This document shows, piece after piece, positions 9,276 to 19,540 of a stretch of 64,000 bases of DNA (its first letter is position 1; each line of letters begins with the position of its first letter). The notes under the pieces were generated by a model, which saw only the letters and a list, made by a program, of their open reading frames with translations, was not told where the DNA came from and did not search any database. Both the position numbers and the translations under genes were made by a program. Origin of the DNA: JAZTZP01 sp045637525 (GTDB lineage Bacteria; Bacillota; Clostridia; UBA1381); contig JAZTZP010000094.1 of NCBI GenBank assembly GCA_045637525.1, positions 54,620-118,619 on the forward strand, read 5' to 3'.

Positions 9276-12011
9276 ATGAAAAAATTTACAAAAAAAATAT
9301 TAACAGTAGCAATAACATTATCACTTGCTCTTTCAGCAGTTCCGGTGGTGGGTTTTGCTGAAAATGAAGTTGTTACCCAAACAATTGCTGTGGGTGATAA
9401 CAGCGTGACGCACAATGGTACGGAGATTTATTTTGGTAAGCTATTACCATCTGTTCTGAGTAACAGTGCAATTCTTTATTTTGATTTGAATGACATATCG
9501 CAAATAGAAAAGCTGGATTTAACTCTTGGTTTTTCATCTATACCGGGTAATTCAAGACCGCATAACATTAATTCTTATGCTATAGCAGATAAACTCCCTG
9601 CAACAGGAGATATTGCTTCATATGCTGCTGAAACTCCGGAGTATATAGCATGGACGGATTTCATCAATAATTCTATGACTAAATTGTCTAACAATGATAA
9701 AATCATATTCCCATCAGGAGCATTAACGAATACTCAGGACATTACAAAGCTTTTAAATGGTTGCGAGAAAGAAAATGGTTATTTAATTGTAAAGGTTAAC
9801 AATGGAAATAACATATCTATGGATATGTCGAAGAGTGCTCTTGGTGTAACATATAAAGCAGATTATACTGCTCCTGATTATCTTGATGATGTAAATGCTT
9901 CAATGTCGGTAGCAGATATGAAAGCAACTATGACAAACGCAGCTGCAGATTATTTTGGGGTTGACAATGACGCACTCTATGATATGAGCGGTGTGTATGA
10001 ATCTCTTGTTGCTATGCTTGAAGAAGATGATTTCACAAAAGAATCATTTAAAGAAGCATTTGATGCTGAGGTGGAAAAATATATAGAAACAAAAGAGATC
10101 ATAATAGATAATGTTGCGTATTTCAATATAGATTCCAATACAACAGGATTGACGAATTTGAATTTTGCATTAAAAAATGATGATGGAGCATTGCTGACAG
10201 GACAGAATAAAAATGTACCATTTATTGGTGCAAAGATTGACAATGCAGCGGCTGTTAAGGAAATTGAATTATATACATATGCAACAAGTGATGCAGCTGC
10301 GCGCCAGTTTGCTGTAAGGGGAGCTTACATTCTTGATGAGTTCAAAACAGGTAACGAGTCTGTATACCAAGTTCCGGCAGAAGGCGAAACAAATGAAGTT
10401 TACAGTTTCTGGAAAGAACTTGGAGATGATTTTATAAATAGCTCTAAAAAGTATAATTCTGATTCATTCTATATAGGACGTGATAAAAATAAAGTCATGA
10501 CTGCATGTAGTAATGATAGCATTAAAAACATCAAAACAGTTGATTTGACAGATTATGTAACCGACAGACTGAATAAGTACGGTGAAGATAAATATCTTAC
10601 ACTTCATATAAATGCTGGTGACAATATGCATCTTAAAATTGCAAGTAGTGCTGACGATAATAAAATACCAAAGTTTATTGTTAAATATGATAAAACAGTA
10701 GAAAGCTCTGCAAAGACATTGGCATGGGAAGCGTTGGAAGAGGCAATGTCAGCAGACGATATAAAGGCAATAGTTGAGAATTATGGTACGGCACTTGGCA
10801 TAGATAAGATAACAAAGATTAAAGATAATGCAGGAATATATGAAGAACTTCTTTTGAGCATTGATGATTATGATAATATCGAGGCATTTATTTCTAAGGC
10901 GGATGAGATTTATAATAAGTATACAGTTGTAAAAAATGTTATGCCATCAGCCAATATAATATACAATAGCAACAGTTTAATATTAACGAAAGCAGCTGAA
11001 AAATTTACAGAAGCAAATCGTTATATTACCCAATATTCAAGGGAGGATTTAGGAGAAGGAAGAAACATTCTTGATGCAGACTACTGCATTTCTACATCCG
11101 AAAGCAATACATATACAGGCACTATATTAGTAAGAACAATTCCGGCAATTGAATTTGAGGGATTTAACCCGGAGAAAGATTATTATCTTAATCCTACACA
11201 TGAAAAATACGACGAAACTGCAGCAACAGCAGTATCAGCTGATATAGCAGGAACGCCATGGAAGTATATTGCAAATACAAAGCCCGTTACAAGAATCAAA
11301 TTTGCTGCAGGTGCAAATTTGCATGCGGTTGATGTAACCGACAGCTTGAAGGAAAAGCTTGGTATGAACCTGAATAAGGTTGCTTATGTAGTAGGTGTAG
11401 AAGCCCAGAAAGATACTGTAATGATTGATAATAGTATAAGCAGTGCGGCAGTATTATCAGTTACATATGACAGAACATATAATGCATCGGCAGCTATGGC
11501 AGCATATAATGCAGCACAAACAGTTGATGAATATAAAAAAGCTTTAACTGATTACGAGATTGAGTTTAATGTGGCACCTGAACTTATTGCATCATTTGAT
11601 GAGTACAGTGATGAGGCGATTGTTGAGGGGCTTGCAGCTTTAAAAGAAAGCTGTGAAACTATATTTGATATCGAAGAAGCATTGAAAACAGTAAACTTCA
11701 AAACATCAATGACTAAGTTTGAAATTCAGAGCTTTACAGATGCTGACGGAGTTTTAAAAGCGAATGTTAAAAAGCTTTCAGCTTATAACGGAGAAGCAAA
11801 GGCGTTGTTTGTTTCATACAAAGAAGGCGCTATGGTAGGGCTTGTTTTGGCTGAAAATGTCGAAAAACTTATTACAGCCGAAAAGGGAAGCGTGACAGAG
11901 CTTACAGCAGTTGGAACGCTTGGCGAATATGACGAAGTAAGAGTAATTATTATAAACAGCTATGCACAGCTTACACCATTGGCAGTAGTATATTCACCTA
12001 TTGCTCAATAA
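9276..12011 (+). CDS. Secreted protein with three DNRLRE-like modules
   Basis: A 911-residue exported protein with a signal peptide (about 1-28, cleavage after GFA). Three similar segments follow (about 30-205, 270-480 and 570-745), each a beta-rich region resembling DNRLRE/CBM96-type modules and closing with a strand related to YDKT (YKADYT, YDKTVE, YDRTYN). Each is followed by a 60-80-residue helical segment. The last 100 residues form another beta-rich domain. No catalytic signature or SLH domain is visible. The module recurs in the next gene. Its position between the binding protein and SLH proteins suggests polysaccharide binding at the cell surface. The module name rests on general pattern, not a database match. 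Confidence 0.65.
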   Translation: MKKFTKKILTVAITLSLALSAVPVVGFAENEVVTQTIAVGDNSVTHNGTEIYFGKLLPSVLSNSAILYFDLNDISQIEKLDLTLGFSSIPGNSRPHNINSYAIADKLPATGDIASYAAETPEYIAWTDFINNSMTKLSNNDKIIFPSGALTNTQDITKLLNGCEKENGYLIVKVNNGNNISMDMSKSALGVTYKADYTAPDYLDDVNASMSVADMKATMTNAAADYFGVDNDALYDMSGVYESLVAMLEEDDFTKESFKEAFDAEVEKYIETKEIIIDNVAYFNIDSNTTGLTNLNFALKNDDGALLTGQNKNVPFIGAKIDNAAAVKEIELYTYATSDAAARQFAVRGAYILDEFKTGNESVYQVPAEGETNEVYSFWKELGDDFINSSKKYNSDSFYIGRDKNKVMTACSNDSIKNIKTVDLTDYVTDRLNKYGEDKYLTLHINAGDNMHLKIASSADDNKIPKFIVKYDKTVESSAKTLAWEALEEAMSADDIKAIVENYGTALGIDKITKIKDNAGIYEELLLSIDDYDNIEAFISKADEIYNKYTVVKNVMPSANIIYNSNSLILTKAAEKFTEANRYITQYSREDLGEGRNILDADYCISTSESNTYTGTILVRTIPAIEFEGFNPEKDYYLNPTHEKYDETAATAVSADIAGTPWKYIANTKPVTRIKFAAGANLHAVDVTDSLKEKLGMNLNKVAYVVGVEAQKDTVMIDNSISSAAVLSVTYDRTYNASAAMAAYNAAQTVDEYKKALTDYEIEFNVAPELIASFDEYSDEAIVEGLAALKESCETIFDIEEALKTVNFKTSMTKFEIQSFTDADGVLKANVKKLSAYNGEAKALFVSYKEGAMVGLVLAENVEKLITAEKGSVTELTAVGTLGEYDEVRVIIINSYAQLTPLAVVYSPIAQ

Positions 12012-12023
12012 TGGAACAAATTC

Positions 12024-12060
12024 ATCAGGGTGTGCATAGCACACCCTGATTGGGTTTTAA
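12024..12060 (+). terminator. Hairpin after the DNRLRE-module gene
   Basis: A perfect inverted repeat, ATCAGGGTGTGC and GCACACCCTGAT, has a 3-base loop and is followed by TGGGTTTT. The short T run suggests partial termination, so distal surface genes may be transcribed less than the importer genes. Confidence 0.7.
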
Positions 12061-12082
12061 ATTAAGAAGGAGTGAAAACAAC

Positions 12083-15000
12083 ATGAAGCATATATATAAG
12101 CAGAAATTAATAGCATTGTTGACAGTATTTACAATGATTCTATCATTAGCTCCGTGTGTGTTGGCAGACGGCGGAATATTCGACAGACTTTTAGCGGAAA
12201 CGGATTCTCAGAATTTTTCTGAAATTCTTGATGGTATGACAGATAATGAGGCGCAAAGTATAGGTATTGATCTTGGCATTTATAAAACTCTTTTGGCAAG
12301 ACATTATGTGGCTGATGAGATTATAAAATCAGGATTTTCAAATGAAAGTGAGTTTGCTCTTGCGTTTGATGAAGCAATAGAGGCATTAACGGACGAGAAG
12401 CAATATAGCGTGTCTTTGGTAAAATATACAAATACCGGCGGATATGAAACTGTTTCGGATGATGAAGAGAATATAAGAATGAGAAGAACATATCTCTATC
12501 TTACAGCTTCCGGGATTGAAAATACAGAGTATGTCAGTCGTCTTGATTTTTATGCAACTTCAAACATGACAAGCCTTCCTGTTGATATGATTTCATCGTA
12601 TTCAACAGAAACTCCGTCAGATGATTGGGAAGCGTTTGACAGTGCAATGCAGAGTATAAACTGCAATACTATAAAAAATGATGAAAATATTCATCGCTTC
12701 AGCGTATATAACAATACGCTTTCTTCTGATACATTTACAATAAAATTGACGCAGAATTCAGATGTGTACCTGAATTTAAATGGTGCGGAGCCGGGAAAAC
12801 AGCCCGTGTTTATCGCAATATACGATAAAACTGCACAGATAGAGTCGGAGTGTATTATGACACCTCCGAACAGAAGTGAAGAAATTGAAACAAATATAGG
12901 CGAATTGAAATTTGATTGGATAACAAGTATTGATACAGAACTGTTTAATAAAGATAATGTAACGATTTTTGATATGACCGCACAGGAAGCGGTAAATAAG
13001 AATAAGTATGAAATAGAAATAATAAATGAATATGAACAGAAAATAATTTTTAATGAAGAATTAAAATCTGAACATAGATATTTGGTATCCTTTAAAAATT
13101 TAAAGGATACAGATGAAGGAAAAATAATCGACAGAAGCTTTACCTTTGCAACAAAAGGTGTTGCACAGCTCATAAAGGCGGAGCTTAACGATGTTTTAGT
13201 GCTTAACGAAGAAACAGATATAAAATTTTATATTCAGAATGAATCGGGAAGCGTAAAGGAAATGGATTTAACATATTCCATTGCGGACGAGAGCATAGTT
13301 GAAAATCTCGGAGACGGAAAAATAAAAGCAAAGAACTATGGTACAACAGTTATAAGAGCAGAATTTGAGGGGATAGAAGCTGAAATTCCGGTATTTGTAA
13401 GCTCAAAGAATGTTAATGAGGGATTTGAGGAATTTGAACATAACACAGCGGAATATAAACATATCGGTGCGTTTTCAATACAGGGAGCACAGGCGGCTAA
13501 ACAGGTTTTAAACTGTACTTATAAAGAATATGCGGCAAAAGGCTATTTTTACGATGATTTATCAGGCGAAAAACATGGTGGTATAGCTCTCTCGAATGGT
13601 ACAGGCTTTACCGGAATTGATACAGATATTTCAGAGGATTATTATGTGTTCAGCGGTACGGCAATAAATCTGAAAAGAAGCGAGGGCTGGCACAGTGTGA
13701 TTTTTGATGTGTCGGATAACGTGACTGTATATATCGATGGAGTTTATGCCGGTGAGTTTACAAACAGTAATTATAATTCAATGTATGTAAAGGGCGAAAA
13801 TATGTGGTTTGATACCTTCAGCATGAATTATCTCAAAAACTCCGATCCCGAAATTCAAAACCTTGCCCTTGAGGGGATAACTGCCGAAAATACTATTAAT
13901 ATCGGAAGTACCGTAAAGGCTTCATACATATATTATGATGCTGATGATGACGAACCGAACGGTATGGAATACGGATTTTATTATAGTGACACACCGGATG
14001 GTGAATATATTCCTTTTGCACAGAATGTAAATGAATATACCTTTAATAACGGCGATTATTATAATAAATATATTAAGTTTATAATCACACCGAAAAATGC
14101 AGTGAGCAAAGGCGAAACAATTGAAACTCCGGCATATAAGGTAGTTATAAGTGCTGACGTGAAAACAATTATAGGAAGAATAAACAAAGGCGATATTTAT
14201 GAAGTTCAGAATATTTTCGAACAATATTCGGCAATGTTCGGCGTGGATATCAATGAAATAAATAAATTTGAAAATCCTTTCTTTATCTATGATGAGCTTA
14301 CAAATCGTAATTTTGTTTTGGCAGAAGAGGTAAAGGCAGCGGTTGAAGCCGCAATTGACAAGTATCTGGATGAGATTAACGTACCTCTTACCCAGGCATA
14401 TGTATTTCATAATAATGAAGATATTGTACAAGATTTTACCGATGAATACAGAGTTGAAACATATTTAAAGCAAGTTATGTTACGGCAGATAATTCCGAAT
14501 CCGTCTGCGGCAAGAAAAATTACATATACAGCATATTGTTCACATCTGACAAGTCATTTTAAGGGGTATTCATATAACGAACTGCCTGAAAACTTAACAA
14601 ATCAGAGCATAAAGCAATATGCAGGTATTATGCCTTCGCTGTCACTTGCTGGACTAAATGAAAATTCGGATTCAACAGTGAGAGCACGTACATTTGAATA
14701 TCCGGAATCTGTAGTGAACGGCTTGGGAGAAGACGGTCTGCTCCTTACGCATATTACCAATACAGATAGCAGATGGATGTATTTTAACAGCACTAATACG
14801 CCGAACAGACCATACTATACGGTTACGTATGATAAAACAGCGCTTGACGGGATTGAATTTACAAGTTCTCCTGCACCATTTGAAAAGGAAGTAAATCCCG
14901 ATGTCGGAAGAATGACATTTGAATGGAGTAAGCCTTTAGCAGATAATGCATGGGTCAGTGAAAATGTAAGCGTAACAGACGGAAGTGGTATTCCGGTAAG

Positions 15001-16729
15001 CTTTACTCTTGAAGAAAACGCAATAGTATTTGACGGAAGACTTTCAGATGAAACAACATATATCGTTTCATTAAAAAATCTTGGAGAAACAATAAGTGAT
15101 AAGACAATAAAGTTTACAACAACCGGTATATATAAAGAGCTGAACATTAAGACAAAAACAGCACTTGCAGTAGGTGAAAAAGCAAATATAGCGGTAAGCG
15201 GAATTTTTGCGTCGGGGGTTGAAAATACCATTCCGGTAAATTCACTTTCTGTTACAACGGATAATCCTGAAATTATAAGCATAGAAAACGACGTTATTAC
15301 TGCTAACCACAGAGGAAATGTGATTTTGATCGTTACAAAAGAGAATTATGATGGAACAAGCGTATCAAAGAAAATAGTTATTACAGTTTATAATAAAAAT
15401 ACATCAGAGAGCTTTGAAAGCTCCTCCGATGATTTTGCATACAGCGGAAACTATTCATTGCCGGCAAACGGTACGGAGCAGATTTTAATTTCAGGCGTAT
15501 ATAGCGATACAGCCGAGGTGTGGTATTACGATAACGGAATTACAGATGGGTTTATATCACACGGGGATGCAAAGCTTGATATAACATCGGGCAAAAAAAT
15601 ATGGCATCAGGTTGTGTTTGTTAAAAACGAAAATAAAACCGATATATATCTTGACGGGGTGTCGGTTAAAACAGAAAATTCTGTCGGAAACGGAGCATTA
15701 AAGGCGAAGATAAACGGCTCGGCGTATTTTGACAACGCAAACGTTTCCGAAGTAAAAGGAAGCCTTTGCAGAGCGGAAAATGTAGTAATAAGAGGCGAAG
15801 TAAAGCCGGGCAAAACGATAGAGGGATTTTACGGATATTTTGATGATGACAGCGATACAGAGCTTGGAACTGAACTTAGCTGGGAAATTTCATCAAATGC
15901 CTCATCAGGGTTTACAAAAGTCGGAAGCGGAAACATATTTACAATAAGTGCGTCCGATGCAGGAAAATATATAAGATTTTCAGTAACTCCGAAAAACTAT
16001 TATGATACAGGCGTAACGGCATACAGCACAGCTGTTAAGGTAACTGCGTCATCATATACAGGTGGCGGCTCAGGTTCCGGCGGAAGTAGCTCCGGAGGTT
16101 CGGGCGGTGGCGCAGGTACAGGCGGCTCGTGGGCAGGAAACAGCTCACTTCAGGGTACAACAGCAGAGCCTGCAACTCCTTCAAATAAGCGTTTTAATGA
16201 TGTTTCGGCATCATACTGGGCTTATAATGATATAGAGTATCTTGCCGGACTTGGAATAATAAGCGGAAGAACCGAAAATACATTTGAGCCTGAAAGCAAT
16301 ATTACAAGAGCAGAGTTTATTAAGCTTACAATAAAGGCTATAGGAGCTTTGGAGAGTGAATATAAAAATGTCTTCTCAGATGTAAGCGCAAACGACTGGT
16401 TTGCCGGAGTAATTCAGACAGCGTTTGATAAAGGCATTGCATCGGGCAGCGACGGAAGCTTTAACCCGGATAGGACGATAACCCGTGAAGAAATGGTTAA
16501 GTTTATAATATGCGCATTTAACACAACGGGAAGGACGATTGAGGGAACGGATATCAGCTTTGATGATAGTTCTTCAATCAGCGAATGGGCGGTTGATTAC
16601 GTTAAACAGGCTTGTGCGGCAGGCTTTGTAAACGGAATGGATAATAATTGTTTCTGTCCGAAGGAGACAGCAACAAGAGCACAGGCGGCAGCCGTAATAA
16701 GCCGCCTGTACAAGGCGATTAATAACTAA
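12083..16729 (+). CDS. Giant SLH-anchored surface protein with duplicated array
   Basis: A 1548-residue exported protein starting at the ATG at 12083, preceded by AAGAAGGAGTG; an in-frame TTG at 12050 falls in the terminator hairpin. After the signal peptide come two copies of one array (about 30-690 and 690-1330). Each array runs: helical segment, DNRLRE-like module ending in YDKT, SbsA-type Ig-like domain ending in FTFATKG or IKFTTTG, Big_2-like domain, LamG-like domain with a YIDG or YLDG turn, and an Ig-like domain ending in a TPKN segment. A Gly/Ser linker and three SLH domains (about 1370-1548) follow; SLH domains bind pyruvylated cell-wall polymer. No catalytic domain is recognised, so a scaffold or glycan-binding role is likely. 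Confidence 0.75.
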   Translation: MKHIYKQKLIALLTVFTMILSLAPCVLADGGIFDRLLAETDSQNFSEILDGMTDNEAQSIGIDLGIYKTLLARHYVADEIIKSGFSNESEFALAFDEAIEALTDEKQYSVSLVKYTNTGGYETVSDDEENIRMRRTYLYLTASGIENTEYVSRLDFYATSNMTSLPVDMISSYSTETPSDDWEAFDSAMQSINCNTIKNDENIHRFSVYNNTLSSDTFTIKLTQNSDVYLNLNGAEPGKQPVFIAIYDKTAQIESECIMTPPNRSEEIETNIGELKFDWITSIDTELFNKDNVTIFDMTAQEAVNKNKYEIEIINEYEQKIIFNEELKSEHRYLVSFKNLKDTDEGKIIDRSFTFATKGVAQLIKAELNDVLVLNEETDIKFYIQNESGSVKEMDLTYSIADESIVENLGDGKIKAKNYGTTVIRAEFEGIEAEIPVFVSSKNVNEGFEEFEHNTAEYKHIGAFSIQGAQAAKQVLNCTYKEYAAKGYFYDDLSGEKHGGIALSNGTGFTGIDTDISEDYYVFSGTAINLKRSEGWHSVIFDVSDNVTVYIDGVYAGEFTNSNYNSMYVKGENMWFDTFSMNYLKNSDPEIQNLALEGITAENTINIGSTVKASYIYYDADDDEPNGMEYGFYYSDTPDGEYIPFAQNVNEYTFNNGDYYNKYIKFIITPKNAVSKGETIETPAYKVVISADVKTIIGRINKGDIYEVQNIFEQYSAMFGVDINEINKFENPFFIYDELTNRNFVLAEEVKAAVEAAIDKYLDEINVPLTQAYVFHNNEDIVQDFTDEYRVETYLKQVMLRQIIPNPSAARKITYTAYCSHLTSHFKGYSYNELPENLTNQSIKQYAGIMPSLSLAGLNENSDSTVRARTFEYPESVVNGLGEDGLLLTHITNTDSRWMYFNSTNTPNRPYYTVTYDKTALDGIEFTSSPAPFEKEVNPDVGRMTFEWSKPLADNAWVSENVSVTDGSGIPVSFTLEENAIVFDGRLSDETTYIVSLKNLGETISDKTIKFTTTGIYKELNIKTKTALAVGEKANIAVSGIFASGVENTIPVNSLSVTTDNPEIISIENDVITANHRGNVILIVTKENYDGTSVSKKIVITVYNKNTSESFESSSDDFAYSGNYSLPANGTEQILISGVYSDTAEVWYYDNGITDGFISHGDAKLDITSGKKIWHQVVFVKNENKTDIYLDGVSVKTENSVGNGALKAKINGSAYFDNANVSEVKGSLCRAENVVIRGEVKPGKTIEGFYGYFDDDSDTELGTELSWEISSNASSGFTKVGSGNIFTISASDAGKYIRFSVTPKNYYDTGVTAYSTAVKVTASSYTGGGSGSGGSSSGGSGGGAGTGGSWAGNSSLQGTTAEPATPSNKRFNDVSASYWAYNDIEYLAGLGIISGRTENTFEPESNITRAEFIKLTIKAIGALESEYKNVFSDVSANDWFAGVIQTAFDKGIASGSDGSFNPDRTITREEMVKFIICAFNTTGRTIEGTDISFDDSSSISEWAVDYVKQACAAGFVNGMDNNCFCPKETATRAQAAAVISRLYKAINN

Positions 16730-16747
16730 CGGAAGGGAGCGGAGTTT

Positions 16748-19396
16748 ATGAAAAAACTAAAGCGTATTTGTTTACTTTTAATTATATTTGCAATGCTTTG
16801 TCAAAGCATTGTATTTGCTGACAATGGGAAGTACAATAAATATATTGACTTTTTAACAGGTCTTAAAGTTATTGAAACTGTAAATGCCGATAAATTAAAA
16901 ACAGATTACGGAATTACCCGCGGTGATTTTTCAGTATATCTTGCTAAAGCAATGGGCTTTAATGGTGAATACACCGTTGAAAACTATATTTTTGATGACG
17001 TTACAGAAAAGGATGCCTGCTTTGGTGCGGTTGAATATCTGTATAATAAAATAATAGTAAACGGAGTGGACGGAAAAAACTTTGAACCGTCAGCGCCGAT
17101 AATGTATAACGACGCTGTTAAAATGGCAGTAAAGGCGTTAGGATACGGGGCAATTGCCGATAAAGACGGAGGATATCCGGGAGGATATTTTAAGGTTGCA
17201 CAGAGTATAGACTTACTTAAGAATGTAAGTGCCGGTCCTGAGGGAATTATAACACTTGGTGATGTATGTGTGTTAATATATAATATGCTTAACAGCCCGG
17301 CGCTAACGTTTACGATAAATGACGGCGGTGAGATAGTATATAATACTGAGTCAAATGTTAATGTCTTAAAGGAATTGTTTGACCTTACAGAGCATAAGGG
17401 AATAGTAATGGCAACAACCGGTGGCAGTATATACGGTGAGTATAAACTAAGAGATGATGAAATTATTATCGACTATCAGCGTTTTGTCTGTACGCTGCCG
17501 AATGCCGATACACTTTTAGGACATGAGGTAACATATTATACAAAAGGCGATGGAGACATAGTTGCCGTAATTTCTGATACTTCCGATAATATTATGGAAT
17601 TTAAAGCTTCAGATATAGACCCGGCTTCGACAAAAAATCAGCTTGTTTATTATAAAAACGAAACAAAAACTTCAAAGATTGATATTTCAGACGACGCATT
17701 CTTTTCATATAACGGCAGACCGATATATGAAATAACAGACGACCATGTTAAACCTGAGCATGGGTCTGTAAAGTTCATAGATAATGACGGTGACGAAAAT
17801 TATGATGTTGTTATAATATGGGATTACAAGATTAAGGTTGTTGAAAGTGCTTCAGCAATAGCTGAAAAGATTACATTTACTGACGGAACCTTCTTGGAAT
17901 ACGATGAGAACAAGCAATATATTTATAAAAAAGACAGTAAAATTGATATTTCCGGGGTTTCGGTAGAAAATATAGTGTCGGTAGCGGAGGCATCAACCGG
18001 TACGTATGTAAAATGTATTGTGTCTGATACCGTGGTAAACGGAATTGTGTCAGCTCAGTACACAGAGGATGACGGGATGAAAATAGTAGTTAATGATATT
18101 GAATATCCTGTAACAGCTGAAATGGCAGGGCTTTTAAAAAGTGGTGATGAGGGAAGCTTTTATCTTTCATACGACGGATATGTTTCGCATTATGTACCTA
18201 AATCGGAGTATATGTACGGATATATGGCAAGCATAGGATACGATCCCGATAACGGAGATACCGGTATTTTACATGTTAAAATGTTTTCTGAAAATCAGGA
18301 GTTTATAAGGTTTGAAGTCTCTGACGGAATAACGGTTTTGTATTACGAAGGAGAGAATAAAAACAGCAAAAGATATAAAAATATGTCGGAGGCATATAAT
18401 GTAATTCTTGCAAATGCAAACGAAGATGGAGCATTTAAGGCTCAGTTGGTACGATATAAAATCAGTGATGATAATAAACTTACATATATTGCATTGGCAA
18501 AGAAGACGAATGAAAGCACATGGGACAATGATGTTTTTTCAAAGCACATTGATTCCGAAGAGTTGTTAGAGCAAGGGAAATTAACTACTACCGAGGGTAA
18601 TTTCAGGTCAAAGTATGCACAGATTTCTGATAAATTACAATATGCTGTTCTTACGAATGAAAATACAAAAATATTCTATATCTCAGGCAGTGAGAGCGAC
18701 TGGCGTATTTATACAGTCCCGGCTTATGGTGAGAATTCATATCCGAATATGAAGGTATATGATATAAGTGAGACCGGTATTGCAAAAATATTACTTGTTG
18801 AAGCAAAGGATAAAATGGCAGATACATTTACAATAACACGAGATCCGATTATTTGTATAGGAGATGTGGCGAAGGCGTTGAATGAGGATGATGAAGTGGT
18901 GCTGAAATTCACAGGTATCAGCAATAAGGGGGCAGATTACAGCTGTTATGGCGAAGAAGACTTAGAGAGCAGCACCAAGAATTTTACAAGCCAGGATAAA
19001 ACATTGGGAGACTTGAAAAAAGGTGATGTCATCATGACTCAGGTAAATGAAAAAGGGAAAATCCTTGCGTTTCAGGTGCTTTATGCTTACGGAGAAGATA
19101 CTCCGTTTGCTTGCGGAGTAAGCTATTTGGCAACACGAAATGGTTGGGGGGCTGCAAGAGATGGTGCGGCATTTTACGGAAATTTATATGACTTAAATAA
19201 TGATACTTATATTCTGAATAACGAACAAACGCCGACAAAGCTTGTTTATTCGTACGGAAAAATGACTTATGGGATGTTTGATAAGAAGAAAAATACGCTT
19301 GTGTCTATATCAAAGAGCGATCTGTATAAAGGTGCCGAGGTGTTTGCTTACAATTGTCCTGTGCATGGTGCAGATTTTATGATTATTTATCAGTAA
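16748..19396 (+). CDS. Surface protein with N-terminal SLH domains
   Basis: An 882-residue exported protein. The signal peptide (about 1-24, ending VFA) is followed by SLH-like repeats (about 28-190; motifs ITRGDFSVYLAKAMGF and FEPSAPIMYNDAVKMAVKAL). The remaining 690 residues are beta-rich, with many short strand-turn elements, and I do not recognise an enzyme in them. Anchoring is at the N terminus, opposite to the previous protein. It lies in the operon 18 bp downstream, with GAAGGGAGCGGAG as ribosome binding site. A structural or binding role at the wall is inferred from the SLH part only. Confidence 0.7.
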   Translation: MKKLKRICLLLIIFAMLCQSIVFADNGKYNKYIDFLTGLKVIETVNADKLKTDYGITRGDFSVYLAKAMGFNGEYTVENYIFDDVTEKDACFGAVEYLYNKIIVNGVDGKNFEPSAPIMYNDAVKMAVKALGYGAIADKDGGYPGGYFKVAQSIDLLKNVSAGPEGIITLGDVCVLIYNMLNSPALTFTINDGGEIVYNTESNVNVLKELFDLTEHKGIVMATTGGSIYGEYKLRDDEIIIDYQRFVCTLPNADTLLGHEVTYYTKGDGDIVAVISDTSDNIMEFKASDIDPASTKNQLVYYKNETKTSKIDISDDAFFSYNGRPIYEITDDHVKPEHGSVKFIDNDGDENYDVVIIWDYKIKVVESASAIAEKITFTDGTFLEYDENKQYIYKKDSKIDISGVSVENIVSVAEASTGTYVKCIVSDTVVNGIVSAQYTEDDGMKIVVNDIEYPVTAEMAGLLKSGDEGSFYLSYDGYVSHYVPKSEYMYGYMASIGYDPDNGDTGILHVKMFSENQEFIRFEVSDGITVLYYEGENKNSKRYKNMSEAYNVILANANEDGAFKAQLVRYKISDDNKLTYIALAKKTNESTWDNDVFSKHIDSEELLEQGKLTTTEGNFRSKYAQISDKLQYAVLTNENTKIFYISGSESDWRIYTVPAYGENSYPNMKVYDISETGIAKILLVEAKDKMADTFTITRDPIICIGDVAKALNEDDEVVLKFTGISNKGADYSCYGEEDLESSTKNFTSQDKTLGDLKKGDVIMTQVNEKGKILAFQVLYAYGEDTPFACGVSYLATRNGWGAARDGAAFYGNLYDLNNDTYILNNEQTPTKLVYSYGKMTYGMFDKKKNTLVSISKSDLYKGAEVFAYNCPVHGADFMIIYQ

Positions 19397-19511
19397 ATTA
19401 TAGTTTAGTAACATTTTAAGGTGCTAAATAGATTGGAGTACGGAGTGTGAAATGTGGAGTTGTTTGTGATTGACATAAGATTATTTATATAACTTCCGAT
19501 TTTACGCTCCA
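19395..19511. repeat. Relic palindromic element between surface genes
   Basis: AAATTATAGTTTAG (19395-19408) overlaps the stop codon of the preceding gene and matches the terminal sequence of the repeats at 54070-54400 and 63762-63790. Next is an imperfect 21-bp inverted repeat (19441-19461 against 19491-19511; 15 of 21 positions agree). The gap thus looks like a worn-down insertion. It probably forms a hairpin in the transcript just before the next start codon. Confidence 0.45.
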
Positions 19512-19540
19512 TATTCATATTAAGAAATGGAGTGACATTC

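Noticed and set aside
13922..14431. Antisense reading frame of 169 codons inside the giant SLH protein gene
   Set aside because: It is hydrophobic low-complexity translation of the complementary strand, with no ribosome binding site, opposite a well-supported gene.
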